From positions 622,001 to 686,000 of the forward strand of contig NC_088296.1 of assembly GCF_032854445.1 (NCBI RefSeq): a stretch of DNA of 64,000 nt. The letters are read 5' to 3'. The number at the start of each line of letters is the position of its first letter. Position 1 is the first letter of the stretch. The notes under the pieces are model-generated. The model saw only the letters and a list, made by a program, of their open reading frames with translations. It did not search any database and was not told where the DNA came from. A program made the translations under genes and the position numbers. Below, piece by piece: positions 10,426 through 21,683 of the stretch. Source of the DNA: Liolophura sinensis (Eukaryota > Mollusca > Polyplacophora > Chitonida > Chitonidae).

Positions 10426-12490
10426 TTAGCGCGTATTGGTCTTGAGAGATCATCACGCCCAACACTCCACTTTGGCCCTTGCATGGAGAGGGACGGGATG
10501 TCGCATGGACCCGGTCCGATTAATTTGCTTGATTGCGTCTTGCTTTTGCGTGGTCCTAAAGTTCCTCCAAAAGACTGGTTAGAGAATAAATGTTGTTTCT
10601 CAAATTTCGTTTGTGGGATTACGTTTGAGGCGGTGGCTCATGGGTCAATCAAGTAGTTCGTGTCTAATCTGCTACCTTCTCACTGGGCGGGAGGAGTTCG
10701 CCGCGGGGAATGGTGTGTGCATTTCAAGGTCATCTATTTGAGTATACTTCGTGTGAAGTTGTGTCTTTCCTGCTGGGTATCCCCATGTTCAGGCATCGCC
10801 CTTGTTGGCACTCTGTGGTGGGTGGGGAGCACATGGGGTAAACTTGTATTATATACATGCCATGTCTTCTTCAAACCTTTCTTCAAATGTCTATATTGTA
10901 ACTACCAGGTCTTTTTCTGGGCCGATTTCAAGTGCTGACAAAGACAGGAAGTTAGAGGTTTTGTCTGACGTAGTTGACAACGGACAGGACAGTTGGCGGC
11001 GGCTCTTCTGTCGTCATAAATAACAATATTATTCACAGCCCTGTTCCTCTGAATACACATCTCCGGGGTGTGACCGCTCGTGCTTCGCTTTCCAGAACAA
11101 TCACGTGTTCGGTTTATATTCCATCACATTCTTTTTAAATACATAATTTAAAAAAATAGTTACCTAAACCGTTTATAATAATGGGAGATTTCCCATAACC
11201 CCTTATGGGGCAGCAATAATATCAAAAATAAGGGCAAATACTGGAAGACTTCTTATCTGAGGACGAACTGTGTTATTTCAGTGATGGCTCTAATACCTAT
11301 TTACATCCGGGTAATGGCGCTTATTCTGCTATCGATCTCACTATCAATAATGCATTACCTCTCCCTGATTTTTCGTGGAAAGTGCAAGATGATCTTTGTG
11401 GTCGTGACCATTTCCCTCTTATCCTAGAACATAGGATTCTCTAATTCTTTTCAATGTCATGAACTTAAAACTGCATTTAAAAAAGGCACATGGTGTGGTT
11501 CTGATAAAGTATATTACAAGTTTCTGAACCATTTACTCCCTGAGACCCTTGAGACTCTCCTGGACTGGTTTAATCATATTTGGAAAACTGGTAATTTTCC
11601 ACCCTCATAAATTGGGTACGGATCATCCTGATTCCTCTAATTACCGTCACTTAGCTCTTACCAGCTGCGTCTGTAAGACTGTGGAACGGATGACAGTATA
11701 ATTGTTAATAGGGATTCCACTTCCTAAATATAGCACATATTCTAGTGCTGAGATTTGGCTGAGACCACTGCGGGTTTCGAACCAGCGACCTCAGAGTCGG
11801 GCACCAACTCGCCAGCAATACATGTCAACCATCTAGACCACATGTCTTCCACAAAAATAGAAGGTAGATGGCCGGTAGACTTTACAGCGAACATGCATTA
11901 CCCCTCTGTTGATCACAAATGACGTCAAAGTCTTATGGGAATATATCAGATAGGTAGAGATGTCATTTAGAAAGTGGATTAAGTAACAGTATTATTGTTA
12001 ATAGGGATTACCCTTCGAAGTGTAATAATAGACTTGTTTGGTTTCTCGAAGCAAACAATTTAATATCTGGTATACAACGTGGTTTTCGTCAAGATCGATC
12101 TACTATGGGCCAGTTTGTTTGATTCAAAACCTTTACTGATGATGGTTTTATGAATAATGAACATGTGGTGCCAATATTTTCCGACCTTGAATGGAAATAT
12201 GGTATTTTGAAAGACCTCTCGGATATGGGTCTTATAGGCCGATTTCCAATATTTATATCTGAATTTTTTTCGGATCGTCAGGTTAAGGGAAGGGTGGGGT
12301 CCACTCTTTCTGACTCTGAAGAGCAAGAAATGGGTGTACCCCAGAGCAGTAATGTCACCATAAAAATTAATAACTTAGCCAAAACATAAACATTTGGCAC
12401 AGAGGGTTCTTTATATGTTGACAATTTCCTTATACGCTACCGCGCTAAATATATGAATAACATCGAACGTCAGCTGCGGCTTTGCCGGTC
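10351..12490 (+). mobile_element. LINE copy A (I/Jockey-type), broken
   Basis: Its first ~500 bases (10351-10845) align with the start of copy B at 14511-15036: both begin 'aggctcacRtcttctcgg' and share 'acactcca.tttggccctt' and 'gagg.cagtggctcatgg'. From 11157 an endonuclease domain is readable (the 'taaaccgtttataataatggg' block, then HNPLWGS-like and SAIDLT-like residues around 11330). From about 11550 reverse transcriptase pieces follow, including ALTSCVCKTVERM. The polymerase motif at 12414-12425 reads YVDN instead of YVDD. ORF1 is missing, the frame is broken in many places, and the copy stops near 12490 without a 3' tail. It is inactive. Confidence 0.75.
11694..12018. mobile_element. 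MITE-like insertion inside LINE copy A
   Basis: Comparison with copy B shows foreign sequence between the codons for VERM and those for RLVWFLE. The insert is bracketed by ~24-bp direct repeats (acagtataattgttaataggg at 11694 and its near copy at 11985). Just inside them lie short inverted repeats (attccacttcctaaat; its counterpart reads atttagaaagtggatt). A tRNA-like 'gggtttcgaaccagcgacc' segment sits near 11780. It could be a MITE with an unusually long target duplication or a composite insertion. Confidence 0.45.
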
Positions 12491-14510
12491 CAGTGACCAC
12501 CTAGGCCCCGGAAGCCCCGCGACAAGATTGCTGTAAACGATATCTCAGCCATTTTTGGGCATCGACAGATGATGCGTGGAGAGTATAGAGCTGTTAAAGT
12601 CAGTGCTGAAAATGAAAGAGTTTTAGAAGTTCATCCGAGCACATTAAGCGAAGGTCCAGGGGTCTCTTAGGCCGCGGAATGTCTGCGACGTTGGAAGTGA
12701 TGGTGGAGGGGGAGAGGGGGGAGGGGGGGGGGGCATGGGAAGATTGATTTGTATTGGCGCTTGTCCGGCCTATAGGGCCGACGTGCACCATATCTGTGCA
12801 GTATTGAGATTTCTGTTCGTAGATAATATAGAAAGCAATAGGTTGTTGTTTTGAAGCAAACTAGACTTTGACTAGACTTATATATAAGCAGCTTGGATTT
12901 TGGGCTTGAAGAGTAAAAAAACCATGGATGGGATCATTACTGAATAATATTATCACCAATATGTGCAAAACAGACGAGGTAGGTATAGGCCCTATATATA
13001 TTAGAGTAGATCATGAGGAAAGATGGGCGTTAGAATGTCAGGATGATAGGACATGTATGGTATTTTGAAAGACCTCCTACGTAACATGTATTGAACAGAG
13101 CTGAAGAACATACATAGATAAAAGAAAGATAAGAGAAGATAAAATACATCAGCTCAGATAGGATTCACTGCTGGTAAAAATACAACAACAACCATTAAAC
13201 CAGAGATGACTAGTCGAGGCATTTTTATAAATATATCTATACAGGTAACCATATTTACACACGTGTCCAAAATGCATTCATTCAATTTCTGAGTACATTT
13301 TATTAATGAACTGAAAGCGCTGACATCTTTTAAGAAAGGTTTTACTAAATTAATCGGCGGCTGTAACGGCGACGTTAGATTTCAGTAGATGTAATTGTAT
13401 ACGTATTCTTGAGCAGCCATTCCAAATTGAAGCCCCGACACATGGCTTTTAAAAGTGCAGAGGTGTCCAAATTTTCAAGCATATCTGGCCCCTCTCCAAT
13501 TGGAAAAGTGAAGGTGCTCGAGGTCCCTTCCCCACCCTTCCATGTTCCGACACCATTGTGTGGTAAATTAACGAAAGGTCGTATTTCACCGTTAATTCAT
13601 GTGGCCATTTGACAACTATCAGGCTGTCGTCACAGCTCTTATGTATTACCAGCATATTATTGTGGGTTTTGTTGGTGTGTCTAACCTACTACTGTGTCTG
13701 TATGTGAGAAAACAAAGTAATACCGACACTTGGAATAGTTAGTGTCAAACGTTATGATTCATCTCAATTCCACGGTGATGGAATGTCACAAAAATATTTC
13801 CATGTAGGCTGCCAAAATTTTCTTCCATTTACCAAAGGTTCTGCAGTCGACTCCATAGTCTATTTAAGCGATAGCTATTTCACAAGCACGTGTAAGACAA
13901 GCAGACACACACACAGCCCCCTAAAATTCGCACACCTGTTTGACATAAGCAAAAAAACGATTTAGTGAGTCACAGTCCAGAGTTGTACAAAAGTGTCGTA
14001 ACGACCACGACCTCATTACAAACGCCTTAACACCATTGTGCTACCATGATACACGAGCTGTGTTTCAAGTAGAGGCTATAGCATAATTGGTGACATTGTA
14101 AACATTGAATAATGTATTCTAAAGATTTACTCTAGTATCAATTACGGGATGAACTAGAAAAAGGACTTTTATATGTTTTTCTTAACTCTTGGACCTAATT
14201 CACTTCACTATGAGAATGTTCTTTCGCGTTCATCTAGTCATTTGACCAAAATTATAGCTTTCAAATCTAAAGCAAAATTCAGGTTTGGTGAAATGAAATT
14301 TCATTGTATTAAAAAGTTTTCGGTCTGGTGAATCGCAGATCTAGTTCTGAACTTAGGTTGTTTGTAATTTTTCTACTTGGCTGTGGCAGTCGAACGGCCC
14401 CTGACCAGTGGTGTGTCACGCCTTATAGGCAGGTCCAACAGGCAGGTCTCACAGGTCCGCTCCAATTAACCTGAAAAGGGCAATATCTTTCACACCCCAC
14501 AATTCCCGTA
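12491..14510. other. Intergenic, no gene seen
   Basis: No recognisable gene. It contains a purine-rich poly-G stretch (12700-12735). A weak match to the YHTVV peptide block lies near 13615-13665. The start of LINE copy B may extend up to ~130 bases into the right-hand end of this interval. Confidence 0.4.
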
Positions 14511-15304
14511 GGCTCACATCTTCTCGGCTGTGTGAGAGGCAACCGGGGAGCGACCTGTTTGCCGTGGGTTGCGAGCCGTAATCTCCGAGGACGGGAGTCT
14601 GGTGGATGAGGGCGTGTGGTCTCGCGAGATCCTCACGCCTAACACTCCATTTTGGCCCTTACTCGGAGAGAGACGGGAGGTCGGATGGGCCCGGTCCGAT
14701 CATTCGGCTTGGTCACGTCTTACCTCGGCGTGGTCCCCAAATTTCTCCATAACACTACTCTTTAGGGAACAAAGGTTATTTCTGAAATTTTGTTTGCGGG
14801 GCTGCGTTTTGAGGCAGTGGCTCATGGATCAATCGGGTGGTGCGCGTCTGATGGTCCACCTTCTCCACTGTTTGGAAGACAGAGGTGCTTGTGGTGGGGA
14901 ATTGGGTGTGCATGTTAAGGCCATCTGTTTAAGTATACATCATGTGGCGTCCTGGGTGTATTTCCTGCTGGGTATTTCCGAGTTCAGGCATCGCACTTGG
15001 TGGCACTCCATGGTGGTTGGGGAACACGTGGGGTGAATATTTTTTTATACATCTGGCATGTCTTCCTTAAACCTTTCGTCAAATATCAAAAAAATGTGAA
15101 AATGAAGCTTTGTTAGACAGGGCGGTGGGTCGAATAATAGGCCTGCCTTTATTGTCCTGTCTACAAAAAACAACATAAGACTTGCATCTCAATTAGGCCC
15201 TTTCTTGCTTAAAAAATTATACAAGGTTCGATTATACAGGTTAAAAAAGTTAAAAAGCTTCAGTTGGGCAATGTTCTGATAAAGTATTTCGTAAACAGCA
15301 GGCA

Positions 15305-16335
15305 GTGAATTCAATGTCTGAAAATGAAATAGCTGATTTATCTGTTGTTGTGTCTCCTCACACAACACTAAATTCTAGTCAGGGACTGATCCGAGACAGA
15401 GATCTGAACCTCGCCAACTTCACCGAGGAATATGTTCCGAATTCAAATCTCAAGGGGTTGTTAATGTCAAGCGATTTACAACAAAAAGGGTGACAATGTT
15501 ATAAAACTTAATACTTATTTGCTGACATTGAACAACACATCTGTTCCTCAGTCGATCTAATATTTGGACATGGAACGGAACAATGTAGAAATCAGTTGGT
15601 GTGCTTCCTATGTGCAGGAGAAGGCCATGAGGGCTTCGACTGCACTAAAAGAATAAAATATTTCAATTGCGGGGAAGAACATATGGCTCGTCTAAGGACT
15701 GTTCTCTCTTTATTAAAGAAAAACAGACCATTACCCTAAAGGTACAAAATAATATAACTTATCTAGACGCATGTCGTCTGATCTCTACCTCGAGCACTCC
15801 CATGAAAACTTTATTCTCCCATGTAGTCAAGAAAGTGTCCACATCTGGTGGCACTTAAACATCTTTAACTTGACCCATTGGTGATAACAAACTTAAAACA
15901 ATAACTGTACCAGAATTAGTTAAACCTGTAAAAAAATACGACTTCGTCTTGCTCTACGCAGACAATTAATCTCGATACTGAATAACAAAACCATAATAGT
16001 ACATCTGCCCCTGCCGATAAAAATAAATGTAAGTTAGCACAATAAGGATCAAATCAACAGAACTGTAAACATGATGAACATTCAGACCGCCAGTCTTATG
16101 TCACTAGGGATCCGATTCGATCTTTGGAATGAGTGAGTGCTTGGGGTTTAACATCGTACTTAACAATTTTTCAGTCATATCACGACGATCGATCTTTGGA
16201 GGACGTTGATCCTTCACAACCGGATGTGGATGTGATGGATACGTCACCTGCACATAGGAGATCTAACAGCACATCTCCCAAGAAATATATGTCCTATACA
16301 TCTCCCTCCATAATGTTTGTATACGACAAAATTAT
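15305..16335 (+). pseudogene. LINE copy B ORF1 (gag-like), broken
   Basis: ORF1 proteins of this superfamily bind the element RNA. The first open stretch (15305-15493) is 62 codons with no motif. After frame changes, 15577-15720 encodes a clean CCHC knuckle, CFLCAGEGHEGFDC (C-x2-C-x4-H-x4-C), and a second, imperfect one around FNCGEEHMARL. Further open pieces lie at 15667-15858 and 16133-16348. The last contains a SINE scrap at 16129-16189 that supplies foreign codons. No single frame spans the gene, so it cannot make the full protein. Confidence 0.6.
16129..16189 (-). mobile_element. SINE family 2 tail scrap in LINE copy B
   Basis: Sixty-one bases of inverted family 2 tail (gagtgagtgcttggggttta, then ttttcagtcatat). 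It is flanked by the 11-bp direct repeat cgatctttgga at 16118-16128 and 16190-16200, the signature of target-primed integration of a heavily 5'-truncated copy. Confidence 0.85.
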
Positions 16336-16653
16336 ACAACAGAACTGACGAGGTAAATTTTATTGAAATAACACAACTAGTTCAGTCATTAAATTCTATT
16401 GCCGTTTGTGTTCGGGACACTCACCTGAAGACGTGTGACAAAGATAAAATAACTTAAAAATGAATCACTTTATAGTATCTGTTGCAACGAAGAAGAGCGA
16501 ACTGGCGGCGGCTCTTCTATCTTCATAAATAACAATATTATTCACAGCCCTGTTTCTCTGAATGCAGAGCTCCAGGTTGTGGCAGTTCGTATTTCGCTCT
16601 GCTAAACAATCACTTTCGGTTTATATTCCATTACAGTTACCTAAACCGTTTAT

Positions 16654-16757
16654 TTATTTATTTATTTATTTATTTGATTAGTGTTTTACACCGTACTCAA
16701 AAATATTTCCCTTATACGACGGCGGCCAGCATTATGGTGGGTGGAAACCGGACAGAG
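16654..16757 (-). mobile_element. SINE family 1 scrap in LINE copy B
   Basis: An inverted 3' part of family 1 with a (ttta)n tail, running into 'tacgacggcggccagcatta'. It is flanked by the 14-bp repeat cctaaaccgtttat at 16640-16653 and 16758-16771. Confidence 0.9.
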
Positions 16758-16946
16758 CCTAAACCGTTTATAATAATGGGAGATTTTAATTCCCATAACC
16801 CCTTATGGGGCAGTAATAACATAAATAATAAGGGCAAAATAGTAGAACATTTTATCTGAGGAGGAACTGTGCTATTTTAATGATTGCTCTAATACCTACT
16901 TACATACGGGTAATGGCGCTTATTCTGCTATCGATCTCACTATCAC

Positions 16947-17054
16947 ACCCGGGCTCTGTCCGGTTTCCTCCCACCATAATGCTGGCCCCCGTCGTATAAG
17001 TGAAATATTCTTGAGTACGGCGTAAAACACCAATCAAATAAATAAATAAATAAA
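16947..17054 (+). mobile_element. SINE family 1 scrap in LINE copy B
   Basis: A direct-orientation 3' part of family 1 (ggtttcctcccaccataatg to (aaat)n). It is flanked by the 11-bp repeat ctcactatcac at 16936-16946 and 17055-17065. Confidence 0.9.
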
Positions 17055-19414
17055 CTCACTATCACTGATCCATCACTTCTCCCGATTTTTTCCTGGAAGG
17101 TGCATGATGATCTTTGTGGTGGTGACCATTTTTCTCTTATCCTAGAACATATCACTTCTAATTCTTTAGAACGTGAAGCTAGGTGGAAATTCAATAAAGC
17201 AGATTAGATCGCATTTGAGATGTTCTGTGAGGCTGATATCACTCCAGAGACTCTCAATGCTGCAGAGGATCACATCTTAAAATTCAATGAACTTGTTTTA
17301 CGAGCTGCCGATAGAACTATCCCTAAGACCTTGACAAATCCTAAATCCAAAAGTAAACCCTGGTACGACAATGACTGTCTTAAAGCCATAAAGGACCGTA
17401 AAAAGGCTGAACGCAGTTTTAACCATTGTCCTTCTGATAATATTTTAATCCAGGTTCGCATTTTTCGAGCTAAGGCTCGTCGATTACTCAATTCCAAGAG
17501 ACGACCTTGTTGGAGGAACTTTGTTTCGGGCATTAACTCAAGAACACCCATGCGGAAGGTCTAGAACAGAGGTCAGAAACTTTACGTCCGTTTAATGTAC
17601 GATACTGCATGTGGCCCTGATAACGTATATTATAAGTTTCTAGAGACTCATTTCGGCTTGCTTAATGATATTTGGATAACTGGTAATTTTCCAACCTCAT
17701 GGAGGGAGGCGTGTATTATCCCGGTCCCTAAACCGGGTAAGGATCACACTGGTCCAAAAAATTAACGTTCTACAGCTCCTAAAAGCTATATCTGTTAAAC
17801 TATGGCACGGATGATAAATGACAGACTTGTTTGGTTTCTTGAAACAAACAATTTAATATCTAATATATAATGTGGCTTTCTTCAAGGCCGATGTACTATG
17901 GATCACCTTATTCGATTTGAAACTTTTTTTTCGTGATGGTTTTATTATTAATGATCTTGTGGTGTCGACATTTTTCAATCTTGAAAAAGCATATGAAACC
18001 ATATGGAAATATTGAATCTTTAAAGACCTTTCTGATATGGGTCTTAAAGATCGATTACCGATATTAATATCTAAATTTTTATCTGATCGTCAGTTTCAGG
18101 CTCGGGCGGGGTCCACTCTTTCCTACTCGTATGAGCAGGAAATGTGTGTACCGCAGGGCAGTATATTATCACCAACTCTGTTTAGCATAAAAATAAATAG
18201 CTTGGCAAAAACCTTAACATCGAGCATAGAGGGTTCATTATATGTTGATGACTTCCTTACATGCTACCGAGCTAAAATATGAATAATATTGAGCACCAGT
18301 TTCATCTTTGTCTTAATAAGATCGAGAAATGGGCACCTGAAAATAGTTTTAAATTTTCAACATCTAAAACTGTCGGTATGCATTTTTGTAATAAACGAAA
18401 ACTTCATTTAGACCCCGAGCCTAAATTTGGTGGTGAACCTGTAAAAATTGTTGGACAAACTAAAGTTTTAGGACCAATATTTGATAGTGAGTTGTCCTTA
18501 TACGTCATATAAAAATGATTAAAGCTCAATGTACAGAGGTTCACGATGTAAGTAAGGTCGTGTCTAGCACCGATTGGAGCGCTGACCGATTTATTTTATT
18601 AAGCCCATGTCGTTCTCTGGTGAGGTCTATATTGGACCGTGGGTCCATCATTTACGGTTCCGCAAGAAAATATTGGATCCTGTCCATCCCCATGGTGTGA
18701 GGCTCAGCCTTAGTGCTTTTAGAATCTCGCCAGTAGAGAGTTTATACGTTTGGGTAATTGAGCCCTCTTTATATAGCGGACGTATAAAAAACTGATCTTT
18801 GTATTCTATTGGATTTAAAGCCGTATTGGTATCCATGGAAACACAGCCTTAGGAAAGGCGGCCCTAAATAAACCCATATCTCCAAAAAAAATCCCATACA
18901 CTGACTTTCGTTCAAATATTCTTGAATACAGTGGTCGACTTTGTCAGGGTGAATGAGACCTTCTGGTCCTTAATAAACTACATGAAATTCACCCTATTGT
19001 GTTGGATGTAAATGGCATCAAACATATCCTAGTTGAATGTGTAGACTTTGCCCATGCAAAGATTCCACACAGTCAACACTATATATGATTTGTTTGACGG
19101 CTTTGCTGGCGATACCGTCGTTAAGTTTTTAAAACATCGGTCTATATCATAAAATATAATTCATTTACACATACCATATATACATAAGGTGTTTGACATT
19201 GTTGTAAGTATATTGTAGTTTTCGAATTTTTAACTAGGGTTTGGTTGTTTTTACCTTTTATTTTTAAACATGTTCGTCTACTTTTCTTTCGATTTTTGAT
19301 GTTCTCGTCCTATGGAAAACCATTTACTGACTCCTGTTTTGAAGTTGTTGTCGCCACGATATGGCTGAAAAATTACCGATGTGGCGTTAAACCATAATGA
19401 TTCATTCATTCATT

Positions 19415-19974
19415 CCACATCCCACAAAAATGGTATCTCAGTTTCCCCTTGATAAAATGGTCGATGCTAAAACATGTGAAGTGAACACAATTGACTACCG
19501 ACCGACCGGATAGTTTGCCACTTGATGACCCATACAGTAATCAGGAACCAATATGTTTTCAGACGAGGCGTTGAAATTAACCTCAGAACCTGCATGTGCA
19601 TGCCCTGCTGGGTCGTGGGAATGTGATCCGCCACGTTGTTTGCCTTCCATTTGTTCTTCCTGGGTTAGACTGATTGTCACTGGTATCTCATGCATGCTTT
19701 TGTTGTGTTTAAACTTCATGACGCATTTAGTAACTAGCATCTCCAAGATAACCAGGCTGAACGCTCGAATGTCGGAAGGAAACGTGTTTGGTGCCGAGCA
19801 CCGAGGTTGCTCTTGCCAAGTGGACATTGTCTCTATAGCTGGCAGGTGATCATCGACAGGTATTACCTTCAAATGCTCAAAATTACCGAACGAGGCATTC
19901 AGAGCTTGTGTCTGCAAAAATAGCATGTAACATGACAGGCTTATGTAAAGTTTGTGAAAACGGCCTTCACAAAA
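19415..19974. other. Spacer, no gene seen
   Basis: A 98-codon plus-strand frame (19553-19849) overlaps a longer minus-strand frame (19495-20037) that runs out of the adjacent minisatellite. Neither has a recognisable domain. I do not call a gene. Confidence 0.35.
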
Positions 19975-20716
19975 GCCAAACAACAGTCCCAAAACGTGAG
20001 AGCAACAGTCCAAAAGACCGGAGAGCAGCATTCCCAAAGGTGGGAAAGCAACAGTCCTAAGGGTAGAATAGCATCAGCCCCAACGGTGGGAAAGCAACAG
20101 TCCCAAAGCTTGGGTGGCAACAGTCCCAAAGGTGGGAAAGCAACAGTCCTCAGGATGGCGTAGCAACAGTCCCGAAGGTGAAATAGCAATAGTCCTAAAG
20201 GTTGGATGGCAACAGTCCTAAAGGTTGGATGGCAACAGTCCCAAAGATGTGATGGTAACAGTCCCAAAGATGTGATAGCAACAGTCCGCAGGGTGGAATA
20301 GCAACGGTTCCAAAGGTGGGAAAGCAACAGTCCTAAAGGTTGGATGGCAACAGTCCCAAAGATGTGATAGCAACAGTCCGCAGGGTGGAATAGCAACAGT
20401 CCCAAAGGTGAAATAGCAATAGTCCCAAAGATGGGAAAGCAACAGTCCTAAAGGTGAGATAGCTACAGGCCCTAAGATGGGATAGCAACAGTCCCAAAGG
20501 AGTGATAGCAACAGTCCTAAAGGTGGGACAGCAACAATCCCAAAGGTGGAATAGCAATAGTCCCAGAGGCGGGATAACAACTGTCCGAATGACGGGAGAG
20601 CAACAATCCCAAAGGGTGGCGGGGGGGGGGGGGGGGATGGGGTGTGGGCAGCAGCTGTCCTAAAGGTGGGAAAGCAACATCCCCAAAGGTGGGAAAACAG
20701 CAGCGCCAAAGGCTGG
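19975..20716. repeat. Minisatellite 3, 23-bp unit, about 32 copies
   Basis: The unit is 23 bp, 'agcaacagtcccaaaggtgg' with variants. Three units make 69 bp, so minus-strand frames repeat every 23 residues (pieces such as LGLLLSHLWDCC). Several minus frames are open at once, which is a property of the period. A run of about 17 Gs interrupts the array near 20619-20636. Confidence 0.9.
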
Positions 20717-21683
20717 AGAACAAGAACATATTTGAAGGGCTCCCTTGTTATGCCATATTAACATCGGTTGTTTAGTCTCCATCCATTAACGCTAACCGCC
20801 GTCTAAATAGTGAAAAACGGTGGTAGACATGAATGAAATAAATATTCTTCCAGCCCGCTATCCTTGATGGGTCATGGTACAAAATAAACAATGTTCATTT
20901 GTCTCAGAGAAAGGAATATCGTATTGCTAATCTCAAATGAAGAAGGCCTAAATACAGCAAATCTTTTGTACTTTTCAGACGACATTGAATATTTCAGTTG
21001 TTACGCAATATAATTTATGTCCCGGATTTTGTTCATGCGTTCAGGGCAAAGTAACCAGAGATGTGACATCGATTTTTGTCTTGAATGATTGGACACCCTT
21101 TTTGCGTATAATGACTGCTCGTTTTGAGGTAGTATTGACCACTGGTCCCTTGTAATAAATGAGTACTACGTTACCATGTTTTCCAAAAGTCGTGATGACA
21201 AAGGCATGCATGAATATTAGGCTAACATCTCGAACTCGAATTACCTTGGACATGTAAGGTTTTCCATTATAAGAGAAAAGCTACACACGAGGTCTAGTTA
21301 AGCCAAGCCAAGAGAAAGTCAGCATGAGCTGGAATTGAACTCACAGCGACCACATTTTGTGTAAGGGAAGGAGCATGTAGTCGATTTTAGTCTTAAATAA
21401 GACGTTTTTGGTTCTCTCTGGAAGATAAGTGCATGAGTGCAAACGTTAGACGACTCACCAAAATGCATTAACTTTAATATTGTTGTCTGGCATCAGAAGA
21501 ATTACCCCAAAGAAGCTGTATTACGGTAGTCGTACAGAAACTAATGTTCCCGAATGCTGTGAAACGCTGTAAAACCCTTGTATAACAATGGGCTAATGTA
21601 ACAGTCGACTTTAGTATCAGTGAAGAACGTTGTTAAAGTCTTATATAACAGTGGATTAATCTAATAGTAGACTATAGTCTCGT
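20717..21683. other. Spacer with a SINE fragment and a decayed satellite edge
   Basis: No gene. 21313-21352 is an inverted fragment of the family 1 tRNA-like head (gaattgaactcacagcgacc). From about 21560 the sequence shows diverged versions of the 61-bp unit of the next array (caatgggctaatgtaacag, acagtggattaatctaa). Confidence 0.55.

Larger units (their letters stand above)
16336..19130 (+). pseudogene. LINE copy B ORF2 (endonuclease-reverse transcriptase), broken
   Basis: ORF2 of such elements nicks target DNA and copies the element RNA into it. The endonuclease motif GDFNSHNPLWGS is readable at about 16779-16815 and SAIDLT near 16925. The linker is open at 17220-17564 (KPWYDNDCLKAIKDRKKAE). 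RT blocks are open at 18037-18282 (VPQGSILSPTLFSIKIN, then the catalytic YVDD at 18241-18252) and 18279-18512 (LNKIEKWAPEN). The C-terminal part (18600-19100) ends in HILVECVDFAHAK. The gene is split over all three frames and has two SINE scraps between endonuclease subdomains. The catalytic YVDD survives, unlike in copy A. Confidence 0.8.
14511..19414 (+). mobile_element. LINE copy B (I/Jockey-type), near full length, inactive
   Basis: The order is a 5' region (14511-15040, shared with copy A), an ORF1 with zinc knuckles, an ORF2 with endonuclease and reverse transcriptase, and a 3' end of 'gatatggctgaaaaatt', 'gtggcgttaaacc' and (attc)n at 19396-19414. Two ORFs, CCHC knuckles in ORF1, an apurinic-type endonuclease ahead of the RT and a short tandem-repeat tail fit the I/Jockey superfamily of non-LTR retrotransposons. 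All ORFs carry stops and frameshifts, and three SINE scraps have landed in it. The exact 5' end is uncertain. Confidence 0.8.

Noticed and set aside
10114-10656. 180-codon plus frame as a protein gene
   Set aside because: It starts in a SINE tail fragment, runs through the tandem duplication and into the LINE 5' region; the homologous stretch of copy B is open in a different way.
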